Positions 10,876 through 23,170 are shown, counted from the first letter of the stretch. The stretch: DNA of 64,000 nt from Cryptomeria japonica (GCF_030272615.1 NC_081411.1:180568977-180632976); one strand, 5' to 3'. The notes: generated from the letters alone by a model not told the origin. Translations and numbers: made by a program.

Positions 10876-12891
10876 ATGGTTGAAACCCGCCTTCAAAAAT
10901 CTAGGAGAATAGCTAAAGAAGCTCAAGAATCCGTAAACATGAGTTCTTATGAGTATGACAATGATCTATTCTACAATCCTGAGCACACTACATTACCAGA
11001 CATGAATGTTTATAGACACAATCCAAATGTGGAAAGTGCAAACACTATAAACAACAATGCTACACACAATGACACCATGGACAACTCTTCAATACTATCA
11101 GCAGACATAGAAGAATCGATAATGAATCCTCAATTCAATAGATTGGTTGAAGAGATAATGAGGAGAGATCGATAATACTTTCTAAGCATGATGGCACATA
11201 GTGGAGCTAAAATACCGCATGATTTTGACTTATCTCAACTTATGGAAAGTCGACCCTCACAACAAACTCAACCCAACATGGATCAAAGGAGACCAAATAG
11301 TGGAGGAAATAGAGGACCGAATAATATGATGCCAGAGTCACCATCAGCTTTGCTTCAAAAGCCAGCAATCCCACATACACAAGCTCAAATATATGATACT
11401 TACACTCAATGACCATCATGGAGGCCTTATGCTCAAACACATGCTCAAGGTATGGATCAATCAAGACAAGTGGATACTCAAGGACATCCTCAAAATTTTG
11501 ACACAAGGAGACCTTATGTCAAAATTGGGGGCAACACAATGGAAAATGAAAGGCCTATTGAATATGGTTTATACACACAAAATAGATATGGGGTTCCTCA
11601 AAAAGAAGTTATGCCAAGTGCTCCATATATGTCGCAACAATATAGACCTCCATATGGACATGTCTACGATCAGTATCATCCATACATGCAACAAGTTCCT
11701 CCTCAAATGGGTGTTTCAAACATGGGATATGCTACAAGAAATCAATCTCCTCCCAAGAATAATTTGGAGCAACAAATAAGAGATTTACAAAAGAAAGTGG
11801 AGGACATGAGTACATCCAAACCTACATATACTATGAGAGATATATGCCCTTATCCCTTTGATAAGAGCATTCCAATGCCTCCATTTCCTCCACACTTTGT
11901 GACACCAAAATTTGACAAATATAGAGGGAGAGGAGACCCCAAGGCACATATAAGACAATTCTTCACAGCTTGCATTGAGGTAGTGGCAGAAGAAACATAC
12001 TTGATGAGGTTGTTCCCACAGAGCTTAGGAGATCAAGCTATGGAATGGTTTTCTCAATTAACTCCTGGTATTAAGTCATGGGGCGACCTAGCAGAGGCAT
12101 TCATTCAGCATTTCTCTTACAACATTGAAACAGATGTCTCAGTTACTACCTTGTGCAATACGAAACAAAAGGAAGGAGAATCTTTCACAACATTTTTATA
12201 GAGATGGAGAAACCTAGCTAGCAGATGCTCTTGTGAAATCCCGCAGAAACAAATGGTGGAAATGTTCACACAAAATGTTAACAAAGCTATTGGCTACGAT
12301 CTCAGAAAAGCTTGTTTGTCTACATTCAAGGATGTTATTGAAAAGGGCCTAGCAACAGAAAAGGTCTTAATTGAACAAGGAGTTATCAAACTATTCAAAG
12401 AAAACAAAGAGGACTTCAAAGGAAAGGACAAACCAAAATTTTGGAACAAGAACAAGAACACAGTTAATGATGGTGTTGTTGATGCCAATACAGTGAGACC
12501 AAAGTTCGTCTTTTCTGGATCAAGTTCTACCAACAATCAAGTGAACAATCAAACAACTTCTAAACCACGAAGGAATTACACTCCATTGGGAGAACCACTT
12601 GAATCAGTATTCAAAAAGCTTGTGGCAAACAAAGTGATTACAGTTCCAGACTTTCCTCCTTATGAACCAAAGGTAAAACCAAATTGGTGGAATGATGATG
12701 AGTTTTGTGAGTTTCATAAGAGCAAGGGTCACAAGACAGGTAATTGCCATCGATTGAAAAACATTGTGCAATATCTCATTGGCAGAGGAGATATAGAGAT
12801 TGAGGGACATTCATCTAATCAAGAACATGAGGTGTTTAAGGAACCATTCCCAAAACATGACAAAGGAAAAGGCAAAGTCACAGATGATTAA
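10876..12891 (+). pseudogene. Tat gag (capsid and zinc knuckle) with in-frame stops
   Basis: The frame starts at 10876 with MVETRLQKSRRIAKE, a start typical of Tat Gag. The N-terminal 330 residues are N-, Q- and P-rich. The capsid domain follows (about 11900-12270), with PKFDKYRGRGDPKAHIRQFF, AMEWFSQLTPGIKSWGDL and FIQHFSYNI. A zinc-knuckle variant (12706-12747) reads CEFHKSKGHKTGNC, with His in place of the second Cys. Gag would form the particle shell and bind the RNA. In-frame stops are TAA 11173, TGA 11410, TAG 12199 and TAA 12889; each is one C-to-T step from CAA, CAG or CGA. No frameshift occurs, and the same frame continues into protease. Confidence 0.9.
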
Positions 12892-14166
12892 GCCAATTAC
12901 ACTAGAGCACCTTACAATTATGATTCTACTATCAATCACATCTCAATGGACAATCATATTTCTACCATTACTATCAAAAACAAAAATCCTGAGAATTCTT
13001 CTCAGAGACCCAAAATTGTCCTAAAAGGTGTGGGATCTTCATCCGAATCTACCTTTGAATGTCATGTTACAACCCGTCGAGGTAAGATTACATTGCCAGG
13101 TGCCTCCACTAAGAATACCAATCCTTCATCTACCAAGCCTGAGTACGACCTTGTAGAACAACTAGGGAAGACACTTGCGCTCATCTCTATTCTTGAGCTC
13201 TTACGTATATCCCCTGCACATAAAGCTATCCTTGACAAAATCTTGAGAGATACTGCCGTCCCTACTGATCTGAACGTGGACCAGTTTCAAGCCATGGTGG
13301 GATACCTATCCGTTCCACACTCCCTCACATTCATAGAAGCCGATGACGCCTCCATAAGTCAGCCACATAATGCACCTCTACATGTTGAAGCCTTCATACA
13401 TAAACATCGAATAAAGCGAGTCCTGATAGATGGAGGAGCAGGTCTTAATATTTGTACATTGAGCACCATCAGACAATTGGGATATTCTGACAAAGCTGTG
13501 AATTCTACAAACCAAATCACCATCAAAGCTTATGATGATGAAGAGCGCTCGTCCAAGGGCACGGTCACCTTACCACTAAGAATAGGGCCAGTCACAAAGG
13601 ATGTGGTTTGTCAAGTCCTAGATCTAGATCTCACGTATAACATATTGCTAGGACGTCCGTGGATTCATGAAATGAGGGTAGTCCCATCAACATACCATCA
13701 GTGTATTAAGTTTCCTCATAATGGAGTCGAGGTAACAGTCAATGGTGATCCAAATCCATTCATATATTGCAATAACTTGAGATCACATACTGAGACTATC
13801 ATTCCCAGCAATCGTGAGGCTACTCCTTCTTCGGCGTACATTGATCCTGAGTCATTAAAACCCTCGACATCCAAACAGGGTGAACTTAGAGCCAAGTTTC
13901 AAGACAAAGGCATGGGAGAATATACTCTGAATCAAACAATGTTTTTACGACAAGTCATGAGCTCTCCCAAGGAATATGGGAGGCCACATCCTAACAAGCA
14001 AATCTCCATCATGATACTCAAATGGGATCCTACCATCTTTCAAAAATGGGGTGAACTAGAAGAAGAAAATTTATATAAAATGCTCTATAAGGACGTTGAA
14101 GAGGAAACACCTGATCAGATTATTATACCCTGTGAGAATTATGGCAAAGGCTTCAAAATTCTGTAA
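12892..14166 (+). pseudogene. Tat aspartic protease region of pol
   Basis: Continuous with gag in the same frame. The active-site motif is VLIDGGAGLNI (catalytic Asp codon at 13429-13431), followed by ITIKAYDDEERSSKGTVTLP, the flap region, and LTYNILLGRPWIHEM, the conserved C-terminal strand. It then runs through CIKFPHNGVEVTVNGDPNPF into a linker ending NYGKGFKIL before a TAA at 14164 (CAA to TAA would explain it). The protease cleaves the polyprotein in the particle. The domain itself is free of stops, so its sequence remains plausible as an active enzyme, but it could only be made by internal initiation or from a stop-free relative. Confidence 0.88.
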
Positions 14167-17130
14167 AGATTCAGGTATGATGGAAAAATCCCTCTCGGGT
14201 TACGCAAAGAAGGTGTCATGGAACCCTTACAACCTGAGCTAACTACAAGAAGGGAACGCTCCAAGGGGCTTGGTTTTCTAAATCCCAGACTACACAATAA
14301 AAGAACAAAAGAGACATGGCGAATTAAAGTTGCTGAAGTTCAACAAGAGGATTACTATTCCACAGACTCCAACGAATGGGAATGGGGTTCAGACAAATCC
14401 TCCAGTGACTATGAGCTCACCGAGACATTCAGAGAGCCAGATGAACCTACAGAGGAGGAGGAATTTTACAAAAAGTTCAGAGTTGGTCAAGAACCAACCC
14501 ATAAGGATCCCGCACAATCTTCGTTTCAAGGCCCTAGGTTAAAATCACATAGGATGAGGACACCTGTCCCAGAAGGCACTACTAGTGATGACAATTTGGA
14601 TTCGCTCACGATCGAAACTGATGAGGAGAGTGCCATTGATGACCTCGACGATTACCTCGACATACCTGAATATAACCACATCTTCACTATTAGCCTTGCG
14701 GACTCTGAAAACACTAAAGACCTTCCTCTCGTTCACCCCCAACTCATTGACTGGGATCATGAAGGACCAGCACAATTTGATACATTTCAAAATGACGAAG
14801 CTATTATCGACTATCTTGGCATTCGAGATGATCTTCCCCCTGGAGACCACAAAGCAGGATACGCCATAGAGCTCAACAACATAGCACACTTTGGTGAGGG
14901 TGTCGGGCCTTCTAGTCGCAAAAATGTGAAAATAAAAACAAAACAAGGGTCTTATGGCGAAAACCACACTGTGGCGCTATCTGACTCCAAAAAAGTAAAA
15001 AGAAAGGATGTATCTGAGGGTGAAAACCTCTCTGAGGCGCCCGAAGATGGAAGGCTCGACATTCTCCCAGCATCATACGAGGAAAAATCATCCATGTTGG
15101 TAGAGGAGACTATAAAGACAAACATTGGTACAGCAGAGGTTCCACACAACATATTTTTGGCTCAATCATTGACAGAGACCGAGAGAGCAAGATTCATAAG
15201 CTTCTTTAAGGAACGACAAATCAACTTCGCATGGTCTTACGCTGATATGCCTGGGCTAGACCCAGATTTAGTAATGCATCATTTGACAGTCAAACCGGGG
15301 GAAAAGCCAGTAAAGCAGAAATTGAGGAAAATGCACCCACAAGTGGCATTGCTAGTCAAGGCAGAGCTGGAGAAATTATTGGATGTCGGATTCATACGCC
15401 CAATTGATTATCCTAAATGGATTTCCAACTTAGTACCTGTTAGCAAACCAGATCGCAGTATCCGAATATGTACAGACTTCAGAGATATCAACAAAGCTTG
15501 TCCAAAGGACGATTTCCCATTACCAAACATTGACTTGATTGTTGACCTCACAGCAGGCCATGAAATGTTATCTTTAATGGACGGATTTTCTGGATATAAT
15601 CAAATCAGAATTGCACCTGAAGATCAACATAAAACATCATTTACTTGTCCATGGGGAACCTTCTGTTGGAATGTCATGCCCTTTGGGATGAAAAATGCAG
15701 GCGCCACTTATCAAAGAGCGATGACCACTATTTTTCATGATCTCATGCACATAACCGTGGAAGATTATGTTGACGATCTTTTGGGAAAATCAATAGACAG
15801 AGACACACACTTGGACATACTTTCAGTTGTCTTTGATCGGCTGGAAAAATACAAGGTAAGACTAAATCCTAAGAAATGTGTCTTTGGAGTAACCTCCGGG
15901 AAGCTCCTAGGATTCATTGTGTCTAAAAGAGGAATAGAAGCCGATCCAGCAAAGGTCAAGGCTATATTGGACATGCCGCCACCTAAAAATATCAGTCAAC
16001 TTCGATCTTTACAAGGGAGACTCCAGTCTATACGAAGATTCATAGCACAACTTGCGGATAAGTGTAATCCTTTTCAGCACCTGCTACATAAAAATATCAA
16101 GTTCAAATGGGATGAGAACTGTCAACAGGCTTTTCAGATGCTCAAAGACTATCTTTTGAATCCGCCAGTTTTGATGCCACCAATTCCGGACCAACCATTG
16201 CTACTTTACATATCAGCTACTCCGATAGCACTGGGGGCACTCCTAGCACAGCAAATACCTGACAGCAAGGAAAAAGCAATCTACTACATCAGTCGCACAT
16301 TGGTGGGATATGAGCTAAACTACACACCAATCGAGCGTGCATGTCTTGCTGTGGTCTTTGCTTCACAAAAATTGCGACATTATATGCTCACTCACAAGAC
16401 TAAGCTGATTGCCCGGATTGACCCGCTAAAATATCTTCTCAACAAAGCTACACTTACTGGGTGGCTGGCCAAGTGGGTAATGATCTTGAGTGAATTTGAC
16501 ATCGAGTACGTGGACAGAAAAGCAATCAAAGGACAAGCAATTGCAGATCAATTGGCAAATGCTCCCATGATAGATGATGTTCCTCTACAGTCAGAATTTC
16601 CAGATGAGTCCATTCTAACAATATCACCTGCAAAGCCATGGCAATTATATTTTGATGGCTCATATACACAGCATGGGGCAGAAGCGGGTATACTCTTTAT
16701 AACTCCCCAAGGTGATTCTATACCAAAGTCATACCGCTTATTATTTCCTTGCACTAACAATATAGCGGAATATGAGGCATTAACAACTGGGTTAAGAATT
16801 GCAGTTCAGTGGAAGATCCAAGAACTTCATGTTTTTGGGGATTCTCAACTTGTCATTCGTCAAGCAACTAATGATTATCAAACAAAAGATAAAAAGCTAA
16901 TGCCTTACAAACAACTGGTAGATGATCTGAAACAACACTTCACAAAGATAGAGTTTGAGCAGATACCAAGAGAACAGAATCGCGCTGCAGATGCCATGGC
17001 TACAATTGCTTCGCTCATTGATCTACCACAAAATGAGACCTGCTATGAGTTCCTGGTAGACAACCTACTGATTCCTTCATATGAGATCACTCCTATGGAA
17101 ATGATATGCGTTGTTGGTCCTGAATCCTAG
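14167..17130 (+). pseudogene. Tat reverse transcriptase, RNase H and archaeal-type RNase H
   Basis: An acidic linker (14218 to about 15150) precedes RT. RT motifs in order are GFIRPIDYPKWISNLVPVSK, RICTDFRDINKACPKDDFPL, SLMDGFSGYNQIRIAPEDQ, MPFGMKNAGATYQRAM, and the catalytic YVDD at 15766-15777. RNase H 1 follows, with LLLYISATPIALGALLAQ (the first acidic residue is Ser here), YELNYTPIERACLAVVFA and RIDPLKYLL. The second, archaeal-type RNase H has all four acidic positions: LYFDGSYT, NNIAEYEALTTG, VFGDSQLVIRQ and NRAADAMATI. This dual arrangement is the hallmark of the Tat lineage. The 970-codon frame has no internal stop and ends at TAG 17128. RT copies the RNA genome and the RNases H degrade it. 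Confidence 0.93.
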
Positions 17131-18405
17131 TTATATGGTTCCATATTCACATACCTTCGCAACAACGTCTTACCTCCTGATCTATCGAACAATCAACGCC
17201 GTACTTTCATTCGCCAATCCTCTTGATACGTCATTTTAGCTGATATCCTATACCGACGAGGTCTAGATGGCACCCTTCTTAGATGTTTAGAGAGTGACGA
17301 AGCTCAGACTGCGTTACGAGAAGTGCATGAAGGGATATGTGGTCCGCATACTAGTGGTCCTACCTTGGCTAAGAAACTCATCAGGACTAGATACTACTGG
17401 CCTACTATGGAAAAAGATGCATATCAGTTTGTCAAGAAGTGTAAGCAGTGTCAAATTCATGGAGACCTTATACATGCACTAGCACAGGAACTACAACCAC
17501 TTGCATCTCCTTGGCCCTTTTGTCAGTGGGGACTCGATCTCATAGGCAAGATTCATCCTCCTTCTTCCAATGGACATAAATTCATTATCACAACCATAGA
17601 GTATTTCACAAAGTGGATTGAAGCCGTACCTCTCACACAAGTTACTGGGAAACAAATCGCTACCTTCATCCTGAACTACATCATTTGCCGATATGGGATT
17701 CCTACTTCCATTATCACTGATAACGGGCGTCCCTTCAAAAACTAGGATGTTCGTGAACTCTGTGAGCGCTTCCATATCTCCCATCATTTCTCCACACCAT
17801 ATTACCCCCAAGGTAATGGCCAAGCTGAGGCGTCTAACAAAACAATTCTCAAAATCCTTAAAAAGACAGTTGACGATGCTAGCCGTAATTGGCATATCCA
17901 ACTCAATCCTGCACTTTGGGCCTACCGCACAAGTGTCCGCACACCTACAGGAGCTACACCCTACTCACTTGTCTACGGCGCTGAATCCATCTTTCCTATT
18001 GAGGTTGAGCTACCTTCTTTACGGGTCTCCTTGAGAAACATAATCAACGATGAAGACTACAGAGTCTCTCGCTTACAAAAACTAGAACTGTTGGAGGAAC
18101 GAAGACACACTGCTTTTAATCATCTCAAGGCTTACCAACAAAGAATGAGTCACAGTTACAATCACAAGGTCAAGCCTCGCACATTTGAGGTAGGTGACTT
18201 ATTCCTCAGAGAGAACCCCAAGAATCAACAAGACAGAGATAAGAAAGGCAAGTTTGAACCGAACTGGCTTGGTCCTTACATTGTTACAGCGGTATATGGA
18301 TCTGGGGCATATCAGCTCTCAACTACAGAAGGGGAATCTTTGGAGGATCCTATCAATAGCATGCACCTTCGCAGGTTCTACACATATCTTTTCAGAGCAT
18401 CCTAA
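17131..18405 (+). pseudogene. Tat integrase
   Basis: Same frame, with TGA at 17224 and TAG at 17743. The zinc domain reads REVHEGICGPH...CKQCQIHGDLI. The catalytic D-D-E is complete: WGLDLIGKI, SIITDNGRPFKN and PQGNGQAEASNK. The C-terminal part contains NWHIQLNPALWAYRTSVRTP, YSLVYGAESIFPIEVELPSL and KFEPNWLGPYIVTAVYGSGA, ending at the TAA at 18403. There is no chromodomain. The three metal-binding residues are intact although the frame is interrupted twice, so the stops look recent or compensated in trans. The Trp-His junction of NWHIQLN is the place where the TIR element is inserted in the related Tat-B copy. Confidence 0.92.
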
Positions 18406-20039
18406 TTCAAAAATACAAAAAAATCAAAAAAATTCAAAAATACAAAAAAATTATAATAAAAAAAAAAAAAAAAATTTTTGAAAAATCCAAAAAAAAAAAG
18501 TAAAGAGAAATAATTTCGTCCAACGGTGAAAACCACTTCGGTGGCACCCTAGGAAAGTACCATGGTGAAAAATGGGTCACCAGCGCCATGCGTAGAGACT
18601 TTGCTCCTCTCTCTTTCAGGATTCTCTTTCATCTTTCACTTTGCACACACTCACAACCTATTCGTTCACAATAAACTTACCCATTCCTATCATGGCTTGT
18701 TATTGATCTACCTAAGATTGGTTAGCCATCCATAACCCTCCCTTTCCATCCATAATAAATCGGATCCTATCTATGACTAAGGCAAATCCTACGTCTAGTG
18801 ATGGGTGTGGAACTGAGAACATCACATGTTTCGAGGAGTACAGTTTCTTCCAGCTTCCTTCAAGTCTATCCGCGCACAATCCGCAATAAAGCAACATCTG
18901 CATCGAAGATCCACAATAAAGTTCCATCTTCTCCACAATAAGGTATCAGTTTCATGGATTCAGTCAGTTTCAAATGAGACACAGCAGCAACAATGAGCTT
19001 CAACAAAATCAAATCTTTGAACAGACTCAGACAACATATGGTTCAGTGCTATCTATCCTTTTTGTGAAAGTGAACATTGTGACCACAATCGAATAAGACT
19101 TAAACAAGTGACAAGAGACACTAAACTTGAGGACTACAATGGATGTTGGTGTCGAGTCTTGGTTTTCTTTTGATTTTATCTTTTTGGTGACATGTCTTTT
19201 AGCTTTTCTAGGATGTCTTTGACTAGAAAGGCGAGGATGGGGTATCGTCACCTATTTTGTTTGCTATCTGTGGATTGTCTTTTAGTAATGCTATGACTTG
19301 TCCAAGGATATGAGGACACTGTGAGTCTAGTATGAACTGGGGCATTCCTTGTTTGTGACTGTCTTATCTCCATGCAAACAGGTACAATGACTTTCTAGGC
19401 CGAACAAATGCCTCGATTGTCATAACCTATTCTGCCATAATAAAGCTCAATGATGATAACGCACAAGAAGCTCTTTCACGTTCATATCTTCTGTCTTCCA
19501 TCCCCCTTTCTTGATTGACTTCCATTGTCCTTCTCGAGTTCGCGTAGCCCGCTATCACATGACTGAGTATAATGACACACCAAAAATATTTGCATTTCAT
19601 ATAATTACACCTGCATTATCACATATAAGCATTTCATACATACATATAGATATCACAATTGCATCACATCCTGCATACAACACATGTTAGCACATCACAC
19701 ATTTTCATTATGTAAATAATCATTTGCATTATCATATTCATTTGCATTACATACATTCACATTTGCATCATACATCACATATACAACATAAAAGAACAAA
19801 AATATATTGCATTGCATCATATAAGCATCCATATCATAAAACATGTATCACATAAGAACATTTCATTACATAAGGTACACATGCATATAGCTGCCGCAAA
19901 AATGGATCATCTCTCATATATAATCAAAAAGTGTCATGATACAATGATGTCAAAAGAATCATATGGCTACAAAATCACCCACAGGTGTCTACAATACAAA
20001 AATGATACATATACTGATACAAAGGGGAGCCCTCTATGG
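18406..20039. other. spacer between pol and the antisense gene
   Basis: It starts with an A-rich tract (about 18410-18500, AAAAATACAAAAAAATC type). Next is a block with inverted GGTGAAAACCAC / GGTGGCACC pieces. The region after 19550 is CAT- and ACAT-rich low complexity. No gene was seen. It would be the 3' untranslated part of both the sense and the antisense transcript. Confidence 0.65.
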
Positions 20040-22028
20040 CTATGATGAACTCCCTCCCTCGGAGCCGCCTGGCCTCGACGGATGCTGAGCTGTAGATGGA
20101 CCCACTCCAGGATCCCCCTGTCTGTCTGGTGGTGGTGGAGGACCCATGACCCCACCGCTGAATGCCTGCTTCCTACGACTCCCTCCCGTAGCCGTCGCTG
20201 TGCGCGACGATCTATGGAAGCTCCTCGCCCGCTGATCTGCTGGCACGACACCATAGTACAGATCCCCCCAGTAGGCGATCTCCTCTCTGGCTCGCAGCAC
20301 ATATGCGTAGCCTGCCCCTGCATCCTCTGCTGCCTGCCTCCCTGCCCTCAGAGCTACCTCGGCCTCAGTATATCGCTGGATGGCCTGGTCTCTCTCCCGC
20401 TCTGTGTCCCTGAGCCTGATCCTGAGGCGATCTCTCTTCCGCACCAAATCTGCAATCTCGTCTGCCTGGCCCTGGCAGATCTCTCTCAGCTCTAACAGCT
20501 CATCCTCCTCAGGATCTCCACCCTCAGCCTCTGCCTGTGGCTCCTCCTCTACAGGTGCCTGCTCCTGTGCCTCTCCCTGTACCTATCTAGGTGCCTCAAT
20601 AGGTACTTGTCTCTGTACCTGTCCCTATCCCTGCACCTGTCTAGGTCCCTGTGCTCTAGGACCCTGTGCTGCTGGTACCTGTAAGGGAAATCCACCTCGA
20701 CCCCTCACCACCTGGGCTGCTCTCTCCTGTCCTCCCTCCCTCCGAGGTGCTACCCGCCTCTCCCCCACTACTCCCCTCCGCCTCCGTCGGCCCCTACCTC
20801 CATCTCCTCCACCATCATCCTCATCATCCCCTCCAGCCTCTCCCTCCAACAGCTCTCCTGGATCTGTCAACCTCAGAAACGGATGCTCTGCCCAATATGT
20901 AGAGTACTCTACGTCCATCCCTGCATCCTCTACCTCTGGCCACATATCCCAAGGTAATGGCATCATCTCTGCCAGCTGTGTGACGGCCTGATCATACGAT
21001 AGCAGTGGCCCGAACTGTACCTGATTTCTGACTGTACGGGCATACATGCCCGAGCCTCGCGGCATCCTCTGGATCTTGCCAAACTGTCTGCATACCCTGT
21101 CAACAAGCTGCCTCTCTAGAATATAGGGCATCCACCCAATAAGATACCTACTCCTGAATGCATAGGGCAGCTCCACTGCATCGTCATCCCACTCCTCGCA
21201 CCCCAGGTACGGCCTCCAGATAACCATATCAATGTCATCTATGACGCGTCTCCAATGCTCCAGTCGACCAATCCGAGGCTGTGACGTAATCATATCGTAT
21301 AAATGCACAAAGCTCTGTCCATGCCCTCTGCCTCTGAAGTGGATAGGTCGTGTGATCGGCAGGTGCTCATATGCCCACACCTGTAGGAGAGTCACTCCGC
21401 AGCCCAAGCCCACTGATCCGTGGTAAACAAACTGATGCAGCTCATAGTACAAATGTGCCAAGACACATGGCCCCCATGCATATCTGGTGTGCTCAGTCAC
21501 CAGTGTCTCCAGTGCTCCTCCCCAGCCCACTGCCAATCCCCGTGTAGCCCTGTCGGGACATAAGAAACCATTGATGGCTCCTCCAATAACAGCTGGCAAA
21601 GCTAAACCGGTCGCGGTCATAGTATCCCATGCCACGTGCCCTGCTCTCATCTCCAAACCGGGATCCTGGAATACCCATCTCAGCGCCTCCCTTTCTCCAT
21701 CTCGATCATATGGAATTAGCTCTCCATCGATTGGTATATGCAGTATCCTGTACACATCCTCCAGCATCACTGTCATCTCACCCATAGGCAAGTGAAACGT
21801 GCATGTCTCGGAGTACCATCTCTCCGCCAGTGCAGTCAGCAAACCCATGTTTTCTCTAAACTCGCACATATAGCACATGTGTGAGACCCATCTCCTCAAT
21901 AGAAATCCTATCCTGAATCGACAACTCTGGTCGCAACCTCTGAGTCGATGGGAATCTCTCCCGTGACTCTAGCATAGGCAGATACTCCTGCAGTCAAACA
22001 ATCAATCATGTTAGTTATCGTGGCATTC

Positions 22029-22260
22029 ACTGTTTATCACAAAATGCTACTTGCTATCTAAATGCATCTAGTTATCTATCCTAGTGACACTCACTATTCA
22101 TCACAAAGTGTTGCTATCTATCCTAGTAGTGCTCCCTATTCATCACAAAGTACTACGTGTGTGACATTCCCTGTTCATCACAAAGTGTTACTCACATTCG
22201 CACTCCCTATTTATCACAAAGTGCTGCCTATCTTGGTGCTCCCTGTTCATCACAAAGTGC
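22029..22260. repeat. degenerate repeats of CTRTTCATCACAAAGTG
   Basis: Six copies of CTRTTYATCACAAARTG begin near 22029, 22092, 22135, 22170, 22208 and 22244. Spacing is uneven (35-63 bp). They lie inside the antisense intron, near its 3' splice site. Confidence 0.75.
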
Positions 22261-22389
22261 CTTGATCTATCCTAGTCTTCCTAGAGGACCTGCTTGAGTG
22301 TATCCTCTCAGCAGCTTATCCAATCGACAGCATATGTTCATCACAGAACTGTCGATTTGACCTAGAAGACTCAAACTATGCATTTTGAC

Positions 22390-22656
22390 ACACAAACGCG
22401 CTTTAACTTCACAAACGCGCTTATTGACTGCACAAACGCGCTTCTGCAACACAGACGTGCTTCCTGAACACATACGTGCCTATATCATGCACAAACGCGA
22501 CCAGGGAACACAAATGCCCCTACAGGGCACAAACGCCTCTACATTTCACAAACGCGTTCGCATTTCACACAAACGTGGTCTCAGGCATAGACGCGCCTGG
22601 ACCAGACACAGACGCGCCTGTTGGACATAGACGCGCCTGGCACTGACATAGACACG
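22390..22656 (-). repeat. motif array C: (C)GCGTCTGTG-type core about every 20 nt, antisense orientation
   Basis: On the plus strand there are about 14 units of CACARACGCG (CACAAACGCG, CACAGACGCGCC, CATAGACGCGCC), starting at about 22391, 22410, 22431, 22450, 22469, 22490, 22509, 22528, 22547, 22568, 22586, 22607, 22626 and 22647. The reverse complement is CGCGTYTGTG, the core of arrays A and B. The period is again 19-21 nt. Confidence 0.88.
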
Positions 22657-22930
22657 GTTGTGCATTTTTGCATTTTTTAACTACCCTATTCCTAGCACAT
22701 TTATTGCTACCTAGCATGCATTAATGACAAAACTTGAAATGCGTGAAAGTACGAGGAGGTTTTCGGGTACTTACCGGCTCTCCTGCATCTGCTGGTCGCT
22801 GGAATCGACGAACGCGATCGAATCTATGAATGAAAGCCATCGCTGCTGACTGCTGCTGTTCTTTTCTCGCTCTGCACTATGATCTTGTAAGGGTGTGGAT
22901 GACAATGAGGATGTCTTTTGCCCGTGGTCC

Positions 22931-22938
22931 ATCTTATA
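22931..22938 (-). promoter_or_regulatory. TATA box of the antisense PMD gene
   Basis: On the minus strand GGCTATAAGATGG contains TATAAGAT about 90 nt upstream of the exon 1 ATG (22840). A transcription start 25-30 nt downstream would give a 5' UTR of roughly 60 nt. It lies between the ATG and the 3' LTR, so the gene appears to have its own core promoter and not one borrowed from the LTR. Confidence 0.5.
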
Positions 22939-23170
22939 GCCTACCCTGGCCCTCGCCCTCATTTCCTGAGTCAGTATTCTTCTTTCTGTGACTTTGTCAC
23001 TTTATCTAATCAACCCATTCTAGCCTTTCTTTCTTATCGAGAGATTGTCTGCAATCTTTTCAGACATTTTCATCCAATCTCTCGAGGGGGCATATAATTC
23101 CCATACTGAGGCAACTCTGTATCAGTTCATCTTATCTTCTTTGAAACAACGCGACAAGCCGCATTGTCTC

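Larger units (their letters stand above)
21988..22774 (-). other. intron of the antisense PMD gene, 787 bp
   Basis: The donor is CCG|GTAAGT at 22775/22774 and the acceptor TTTGACTGCAG|GAG at 21988/21987, both near consensus. Joining them keeps the reading frame. The intron holds array C and a second repeat family (22029-22260). No reading frame continues through it, which supports real splicing. Transcript data would settle it. Confidence 0.75.
20040..22840 (-). pseudogene. antisense plant mobile domain (PMD) gene, two exons
   Basis: Exon 1 (22840-22775, 22 codons, begins MAFIHRFDRVRRFQ) ends in GAGCCG before GTAAGT. Exon 2 (21987-20040) starts after TGACTGCAG with EYLPMLESRERF, and the join is in phase 0. 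The PMD core follows: RLRPELSIQDRISIEEMGL, LTALAERWYSETCTFHLP, GEMTVMLEDVYRILHIP and GCGVTLLQVWAYEHLPI. After about residue 330 come an acidic stretch, basic and Q/P-rich repeats and a probable coiled coil (RKRDRLRIRLRDTERERDQ). PMD proteins occur in host factors (MAIN, MAIL1) and in transposons; antisense extra ORFs are known in Tat elements and their function is not settled. This copy has one frameshift near 21860 and two in-frame TAGs (20625 and about 20582), both consistent with CAG-to-TAG. Confidence 0.85.

Noticed and set aside
10876-18405. Programmed readthrough or recoding of all gag-pol stops
   Set aside because: Eight stops of all three types in unrelated contexts are better explained as mutations of CAA, CAG and CGA codons.
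20082-21795. Plus-strand frames opposite the PMD exon (up to 203 codons)
   Set aside because: They are shadows of a GC-rich coding strand. Ser/Pro/Cys-rich peptides without a domain.
22390-22656. CRISPR-like array (regular short repeat with variable spacers)
   Set aside because: The repeat core is only about 9-10 nt and degenerate, there are no cas genes, and the setting is a plant retrotransposon.
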